Below, piece after piece: positions 1-2,895 of a stretch of 5,185 bases of DNA. A program made the position numbers and the translations under genes. The DNA comes from an uncultured Collinsella sp. (GTDB lineage Bacteria > Actinomycetota > Coriobacteriia > Coriobacteriales > Coriobacteriaceae), in contig CABRZN010000121.1 of NCBI GenBank assembly GCA_902475445.1, positions 1-5,185 of the forward strand. Direction: 5' to 3'. The first letter of the stretch is position 1. Every line of letters starts with the position of its first letter. Below the pieces are notes generated by a model. It saw nothing but the letters and a program-made list of their open reading frames with translations. It was not told the origin of the DNA and searched no databases.

Positions 1-21
1 TTCCGTAGATTCCGCACGAGC

Positions 22-46
22 CGGAAAGCACTTAATGTGCTTTCCG
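22..46. repeat. Perfect 10-bp inverted repeat (hairpin) at the left edge
   Basis: CGGAAAGCAC (22-31) pairs perfectly with GTGCTTTCCG (37-46) around a TTAAT loop. No T-run follows on either strand, so it is not a classical intrinsic terminator. It lies upstream of the rplJ promoter, and the usual upstream neighbours, rplK-rplA, would lie just outside the window. It may therefore be a 3' end or RNA-processing structure of that unit. That role is inference; only the symmetry is seen. Confidence 0.6.
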
Positions 47-138
47 AGCGAGCCCAGGACCTGACCGAGCGAAAACCTTGCGCCTGGCCTTCGGCGGCGC
101 GTGCCGGATGGTGGAATTGTGTGCAGCCCGGTTTTCCG

Positions 139-167
139 TTGACCGACGCCGGGGTCCCCGCCATAAT
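139..167 (+). promoter_or_regulatory. Sigma-70-type promoter of the rplJ-rplL unit
   Basis: A -35 box TTGACC (139-144) is separated by exactly 17 bp from a -10 box CATAAT (162-167). Each matches the consensus at 5 of 6 positions. The predicted start is near 174, which gives a leader of about 210 bases that contains the whole L10-type regulatory structure. The spacer carries a small GGGGTCCCC palindrome (151-159). Box quality, spacing and position together make this the best promoter in the window. Confidence 0.8.
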
Positions 168-182
168 ACATTCGGTTCACGC

Positions 183-318
183 ACGAATCCGCTGCCAGAG
201 ACAGCCGGTGCAAACGGGCATCGCCCGCGAGCTTAATGGGATATCCCGCCAGCCGAGGTGGTCGAGTAGATATGTCTTCTCGCCCCCGTCGCTCATGCAG
301 CGCGGGGGCTTTCTTTTT
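183..318 (+). ncRNA. L10 leader (ribosomal protein autoregulatory mRNA leader)
   Basis: This is the 5' untranslated RNA of rplJ-rplL. It resembles the known L10 leader family, which is bound by the L10-L12 complex to repress its own operon. Recognisable parts are the CAGAGACAGC segment in the hairpin GCTG (191-194) / CAGC (202-205), the helix CGGGC (215-219) / GCCCG (223-227), the conserved GCTTAATGGG stretch (231-240), and the hairpin GGGATATCCC (238-247) followed by GCCAGCCGAGG. A further hairpin, CGAG (263-266) / CTCG (279-282) extended by AGA/TCT, abuts and shares one base with the terminator at 282-318. That arrangement suggests control by transcription attenuation as in Firmicutes, rather than only at translation. 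The family call rests on motif resemblance and on position directly before rplJ. Outer boundaries are approximate. Confidence 0.87.
282..318 (+). terminator. Intrinsic terminator / attenuator in the rplJ leader
   Basis: GCCCCCG (282-288) pairs with CGGGGGC (303-309). The stem continues as CGCT (290-293) / AGCG (299-302) past a bulged T, and is followed at once by TTTCTTTTT (310-318). It lies between the promoter and the rplJ start, so full-length mRNA requires readthrough. The expected logic, inferred from characterised L10 leaders, is that L10-L12 binding to the upstream RNA favours termination here. Confidence 0.85.
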
Positions 319-383
319 GGACATGCCCCCGTCACGTCCTTGTGGCGGACCGTGCCCGGAAAGAATTCGAGGAGGTGTAATTC

Positions 384-905
384 ATGCCCCAGCAGTACAA
401 AATCGACAAGGTTGCAGAGATCGAGTCCCGTATCGCCGAGAACGCCGGTCTGTTCGTCGTCAACTACAACGGTCTGACGGTTAAGCAGGCTCAGGAGCTG
501 CGTCATCAGCTTCGCGAGTGCGGCGCCGAGATGAAGGTCTACAAGAACAACCTGGTCAAGATCGCTCTCAAGAACCAGGAGCAGCCCGAGATCGACGAGA
601 TCCTCGCCGGCCCCGTCGCTTATGTGTTCTACGAGACCGAGCCGGTCGAGGCCGCTAAGGCCCTTAAGGACTTCTCCGCTAAGTCCAAGGGCGTCCTTGA
701 GATCAAGGGCGGTATCTCCGACGGCAAGGCCGTTTCCGCTGATGATGTTAAGGCTATCGCCGAGCTGCCCACCAAGGATCAGCTTCTCGGCCAGATCGCC
801 GGTCTCATCTCCGGTTTCGCTCGCGACATCGCTGTCTGCGTCAACGGCGTTTCCTCTGGTCTCGCTCGTTCGATCCAGCAGGTCTCCGAGCAGAAGGCAG
901 CCTAG
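384..905 (+). CDS. rplJ: 50S ribosomal protein L10
   Basis: L10 (uL10) anchors the ribosomal stalk. Its N-terminal domain binds 23S rRNA with L11, and its C-terminal helix carries the L12 dimers that recruit translation GTPases. The 173-residue product is of normal family length. It shows the N-terminal signature FVVNYNGLT (24-32), then ELRHQLRECGAEMKVYKNN (38-56), the LAGPVAYVF strand (74-82) and the LPTKDQLLGQIAGL segment (128-141). An amphipathic alanine- and serine-rich helix (about 142-173) is the expected L12-binding tail. The ATG at 384 has a strong Shine-Dalgarno AGGAGGTG (370-377) six bases upstream. The gene ends in TAG and uses mostly C/T-ending codons typical of highly expressed genes. 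It is the first gene of a two-gene unit with rplL, downstream of the L10-type leader. Confidence 0.97.
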   Translation: MPQQYKIDKVAEIESRIAENAGLFVVNYNGLTVKQAQELRHQLRECGAEMKVYKNNLVKIALKNQEQPEIDEILAGPVAYVFYETEPVEAAKALKDFSAKSKGVLEIKGGISDGKAVSADDVKAIAELPTKDQLLGQIAGLISGFARDIAVCVNGVSSGLARSIQQVSEQKAA

Positions 906-920
906 TCGCTGTTTTCACCC

Positions 921-989
921 GCGGCGGCAACGCCGCACCCCTGGCGCATTCGCGCCGTGTTTTAACTGATCTCCGTGCACAGACACGGA
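921..989 (+). other. Three consecutive hairpins in the rplJ-rplL gap
   Basis: The 102-base gap between rplJ and rplL contains three short RNA hairpins. The first is GCGGCG (921-926) / CGCCGC (931-936), closed by a GCAA loop of the GNRA type. The second is GGCGC (943-947) / GCGCC (952-956), followed by GTGTTTT, which resembles a weak terminator. The third is TCCGTG (972-977) / CACGGA (984-989), ending just before the rplL ribosome binding site. They could affect RNA processing, partial termination or initiation at rplL, where several-fold more protein is needed than L10. The pairings are seen; the roles are inference. Confidence 0.5.
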
Positions 990-1007
990 AACCGAAAGGA
1001 CTTAGAA

Positions 1008-1385
1008 ATGGCTAAGCTTACCACCGATGAGATCATCGATGCTCTTAAGGAAATGACCCTTCTCGAGGCTTCCGAGCTCGTCAAGGCTATCGAGGACACC
1101 TTCGGCGTTTCCGCCGCTGCTCCTGCCGCTGTTGTCGCCGCTCCCGCTGCTGGCGCTGCTGAGGCCGAGGAGAAGACCGAGTTTGACGTCGTGCTCGAGG
1201 GCTTCGGCGACAACAAGATCCAGGTCATCAAGGCCGTCCGTGAGCTCACCAACCTTGGCCTGAAGGAGGCCAAGGAGGTCGTCGAGGGCGCTCCCAAGGC
1301 TGTTCTCGAGGGTGCCAAGAAGGAGGACGCCGAGGCTGCCAAGGAGAAGCTCGAGGCTGCTGGCGCTGCTGTCACCCTCAAGTAA
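1008..1385 (+). CDS. rplL: 50S ribosomal protein L7/L12
   Basis: L12 (bL12) is the multi-copy, acidic, flexible stalk protein that recruits and stimulates IF2, EF-Tu, EF-G and RF3. The 125-residue product has all three parts. The N-terminal dimerisation and L10-binding helices span about 1-33 (LTTDEIIDALKEMTLLEASELVKAIE). An Ala/Pro-rich hinge spans about 34-56. The globular C-terminal domain (57-125) carries KIQVIKAVREL, LGLKEAKEVVEGAPK and the ending AAGAAVTLK. ATG 1008 is chosen over an in-frame GTG at 975 because AAAGGA (995-1000) lies seven bases before the ATG, and MAKLTTDEII is the normal family start. Asn82 stands where most L12s have Gly in the T-G-L-G-L-K-E-A-K factor-binding motif. 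The gene is co-directional with rplJ and is followed by a strong terminator 28 bases after the stop. Confidence 0.98.
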   Translation: MAKLTTDEIIDALKEMTLLEASELVKAIEDTFGVSAAAPAAVVAAPAAGAAEAEEKTEFDVVLEGFGDNKIQVIKAVRELTNLGLKEAKEVVEGAPKAVLEGAKKEDAEAAKEKLEAAGAAVTLK

Positions 1386-1413
1386 TCAGGCTTTCTCGCC
1401 AGATTTCTTTGCA

Positions 1414-1452
1414 GACGGGGTTCGCGTTGCGAGCCCCGTCTTTTTTGTTTTT
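1414..1452 (+). terminator. Strong intrinsic terminator after rplL
   Basis: GACGGGGTTCGC (1414-1425) pairs with GCGAGCCCCGTC (1429-1440) as a 12-bp stem with one G-T wobble and a three-base loop. TTTTTTGTTTTT (1441-1452) follows directly. By sequence it should end most rplJ-rplL transcripts and separate them from galU and rpoB. Confidence 0.95.
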
Positions 1453-1524
1453 CGGTCCCTCGGCATCGGTTGCTCAAACTGCCATGTTCTGTGATTTGCG
1501 TCGTATCGGGTGCCCTGCCGTTGG

Positions 1525-1558
1525 GCAATAAAATTGCACCATTCGAGCAATAATTTGC
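1525..1558. repeat. Two related palindromes, candidate operator upstream of galU
   Basis: GCAATAAAATTGC (1525-1537) is a perfect inverted repeat, GCAAT / ATTGC around AAA. GCAATAATTTGC (1547-1558) is a second one, GCAA / TTGC around TAAT. Their shared GCAATAA starts are exactly 22 bp apart, about two helical turns, so a protein could occupy both on one DNA face. They sit just upstream of the candidate galU promoter. The binding protein is unknown, and operator function is inference. Confidence 0.4.
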
Positions 1559-1575
1559 GTTGACCTGCTGAAGAA

Positions 1576-1603
1576 TTGTCTCTGCCTTGTAGCGACATAT
1601 AGT
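1576..1603 (+). promoter_or_regulatory. Candidate galU promoter
   Basis: A good -10 box TATAGT (1598-1603) lies 16 bp after a moderate -35 box TTGTCT (1576-1581). Initiation would be near 1610, giving a leader of about 90 bases. A better -35-like TTGACC occurs at 1560-1565 but has no matching -10 at usable spacing. An own promoter is expected, because a strong terminator precedes this region. Confidence 0.45.
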
Positions 1604-1639
1604 TCCAGCGGTAAGATGCCTGGGTATCGCAATTTGGTC

Positions 1640-1677
1640 TGCGGCTGTGTGCCGCACGCATGGGGCGCTTTTGCGCC
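1640..1677 (+). other. Two hairpins in the galU leader
   Basis: TGCGGC (1640-1645) pairs with GCCGCA (1651-1656), and GGCGC (1664-1668) pairs with GCGCC (1673-1677) around a TTTT loop. The second hairpin ends four bases before the galU Shine-Dalgarno AAAGGA (1682-1687), so it could influence ribosome access. No known riboswitch class is recognised, and no U-run follows either hairpin. Confidence 0.4.
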
Positions 1678-1699
1678 TGCGAAAGGATCTTTGAATAAC

Positions 1700-2608
1700 A
1701 TGAAGGCAATCATCCCCGCCGCCGGTCTTGGCACGCGTTTTCTGCCTGGCACCAAGTGCACGCCCAAAGAGATGCTGCCGGTGCTCGACAAGCCCGTCAT
1801 TCAGTACGTCGTCGAGGAGGCACTCGACCCCGAGGAGGTCGACGACGCCATCATCGTTACTTCTCCCGGCAAGCCCGAGCTGCTGAACTACTTCCAGCCC
1901 GACCGTTCGCTCGAGAACCTGCTGCGCGAGCGCGGCAAGAACGCCTATGCCGATGCCGTTGCCCACGCTGGCGGTATGCCGGTCGACTTCCGTTATCAGT
2001 ACGAGCCCAAGGGCCTCGGCCATGCTATTCGCTCTGCTGCCGACGCCGTGGCAGGGGAGAACTTCCTGGTTCTTCTGGGCGACTACGTTGTGCCTAACCG
2101 CGATATCTGCGACAAGATGCTCGCCGTTTCCAAGGAGCACGGTGGCGCTTCGGTTATCGCCGTCGCTGCTTGCTCGCCCGAGGAAGTCAGCCGCTACGGC
2201 GTTATCGCCGGCGAGCGCGTCGGTTCGCTCGAGGGCGCCGAGGACGTTGCCGATGCCGAGCCGGGCGCTGTCTGGCGTATCGGCGGTCTGGTTGAGAAGC
2301 CCGCTCCCGAGGCTGCTCCGTCCAACCTGTACATCGTCGGTCGCTACCTGCTGAGCCCGCTGGTCATGGACCTGCTGGCAGATCAGCAGGCCGGCAAGGG
2401 CGGCGAGATCCAGCTCACCGACGCCATGGCCCGTTCGCTCGACCGCGAGGCCATGTATGCGGTCGTCATCGACCCGCTGTCGGGCTACGACACCGGCACT
2501 CCCTCTGGCTGGATGGCCACCAACGCCCTCATGGCTGCAAGCGACCCCCGCTTTGCCGATGCCTTCTGGGACGCTATCGACGAGCGCGGCGGATTGATGC
2601 GCAAGTAA
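1700..2608 (+). CDS. galU: UTP--glucose-1-phosphate uridylyltransferase (UDP-glucose pyrophosphorylase)
   Basis: This cytoplasmic nucleotidyltransferase makes UDP-glucose and pyrophosphate from UTP and glucose-1-phosphate, supplying cell-envelope glycan, glycolipid and galactose pathways. The 302-residue product has the family length and motif order. Nucleotide-binding loop AAGLGTRFLP lies at 7-16 and PKEMLPVLDKP at 22-32. QYEPKGLGHAI starts at Q100, and D128 in LLGDY is the expected metal ligand. RYGVI (165-169), VEKP (198-201, with the conserved Lys), GEIQLTDAM (235-243) and YDTGTPSG (263-270) follow. The D-x-G-x-P-x-G form of the last motif resembles actinobacterial GalU; many other bacteria have Lys instead of Pro. 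ATG 1700 is chosen over ATG 1616, because the protein then begins MKAIIPAAG as in relatives and AAAGGA (1682-1687) lies upstream, though 12 bases away, which is long. TTG at 1691 is a less likely alternative. Position between rplL and rpoB is unusual; terminators flank the gene on both sides. Confidence 0.95.
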   Translation: MKAIIPAAGLGTRFLPGTKCTPKEMLPVLDKPVIQYVVEEALDPEEVDDAIIVTSPGKPELLNYFQPDRSLENLLRERGKNAYADAVAHAGGMPVDFRYQYEPKGLGHAIRSAADAVAGENFLVLLGDYVVPNRDICDKMLAVSKEHGGASVIAVAACSPEEVSRYGVIAGERVGSLEGAEDVADAEPGAVWRIGGLVEKPAPEAAPSNLYIVGRYLLSPLVMDLLADQQAGKGGEIQLTDAMARSLDREAMYAVVIDPLSGYDTGTPSGWMATNALMAASDPRFADAFWDAIDERGGLMRK

Positions 2609-2628
2609 GCCTTCGGGCATCGACATTT

Positions 2629-2661
2629 ACGGGCGCGGACTTCGGTTCGCGCCCGTTTTTT
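2629..2661 (+). terminator. Strong intrinsic terminator after galU
   Basis: ACGGGCGCGGAC (2629-2640) pairs with GTTCGCGCCCGT (2645-2656), including one G-T wobble, around a TTCG tetraloop closed by C-G, the especially stable UUCG type. The run of six T (2656-2661) overlaps the last stem base. It lies 20 bases after the galU stop and should isolate galU from rpoB. Confidence 0.94.
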
Positions 2662-2691
2662 ATAAGAGCTGCGATTGCCGGCTCTCTGTTC

Positions 2692-2748
2692 ACAGAAAAT
2701 ATATGAACAGATGTTCGATACACATATATCTACCTGCGTGTTTTCTGT
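2692..2748. repeat. Nested inverted repeats with a LexA-box-like core upstream of rpoB
   Basis: Three pairs of arms share one centre region. The innermost is GAACA (2705-2709) / TGTTC (2712-2716), forming GAAC-AGAT-GTTC. The middle pair is ATATATG (2699-2705) / CATATAT (2723-2729). The outer pair is ACAGAAAA (2692-2699) / TTTTCTGT (2741-2748), offset by 11 extra bases on the right. The core fits the GAAC-N4-GTTC pattern of Gram-positive and actinobacterial LexA sites. The element lies in a local AT-rich island between the galU terminator and the rpoB promoter. The symmetry is seen; LexA or any other binding is inference. Confidence 0.45.
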
Positions 2749-2794
2749 CGAAAAACTTTGCTACTCCAAAAACTCAATCGCGTCAAGGCTTTTC

Positions 2795-2822
2795 TTGCCC
2801 AACGGTCGGTACCTGATAAACT
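2795..2822 (+). promoter_or_regulatory. Candidate rpoB promoter
   Basis: A -35-like TTGCCC (2795-2800) is followed 16 bp later by TAAACT (2817-2822), preceded by TG at 2814-2815, the extended -10 arrangement. Transcription would start near 2829, leaving a leader of about 67 bases. Both hexamers match only 4 of 6 consensus positions. A promoter is expected here because of the strong upstream terminator, but these exact boxes are tentative. Confidence 0.45.
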
Positions 2823-2838
2823 ATTAGGTTGCGATAAC

Positions 2839-2859
2839 TGGCGAAGCTATGCCTCGCCA
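2839..2859 (+). other. Small hairpin in the rpoB 5' leader
   Basis: TGGCGA (2839-2844) pairs with TCGCCA (2854-2859). Two further G-C pairs lie inside a single A-C mismatch, and the loop is TAT. It lies 20 bases before the Shine-Dalgarno sequence AAGGAGG (2880-2886) and does not cover it. Function is unknown. Confidence 0.4.
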
Positions 2860-2895
2860 ACCCACCGAGCATTTCCGTGAAGGAGGAAAAACCTG

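Noticed and set aside
2..64. Possible C-terminal tail of L1 (rplA), in the frame reading SVDSARAGKHL and ending at TGA 62-64
   Set aside because: It faintly resembles L1 endings. But it uses rare codons (GTA, CGA, TTA) unlike the neighbouring ribosomal genes and runs through the perfect hairpin at 22-46. It cannot be supported without upstream sequence.
37..477. Plus-strand open frame starting at GTG and overlapping the leader and the start of rplJ
   Set aside because: It crosses the promoter, the L10 leader and the terminator, has no ribosome binding site, and overlaps rplJ out of frame.
1560..1565. TTGACC as the -35 box of galU
   Set aside because: No acceptable -10 box lies 16-18 bp downstream; the good TATAGT at 1598 is 32 bp away.
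1616..1699. N-terminal extension of GalU by 28 residues from an upstream ATG
   Set aside because: There is no Shine-Dalgarno before 1616, the region forms RNA hairpins, and GalU proteins normally begin a few residues before the AAGLGTR loop.
962..2626. Minus-strand open frame spanning rplL to galU
   Set aside because: It runs antisense through two certain genes and both the rplL terminator and the galU leader. Its composition is low-complexity and it has no recognisable domain.
2711..2827. Small 38-codon open frame starting inside the LexA-like element
   Set aside because: It has no Shine-Dalgarno sequence, the composition is unlike local genes, and it ends within the proposed rpoB promoter region.
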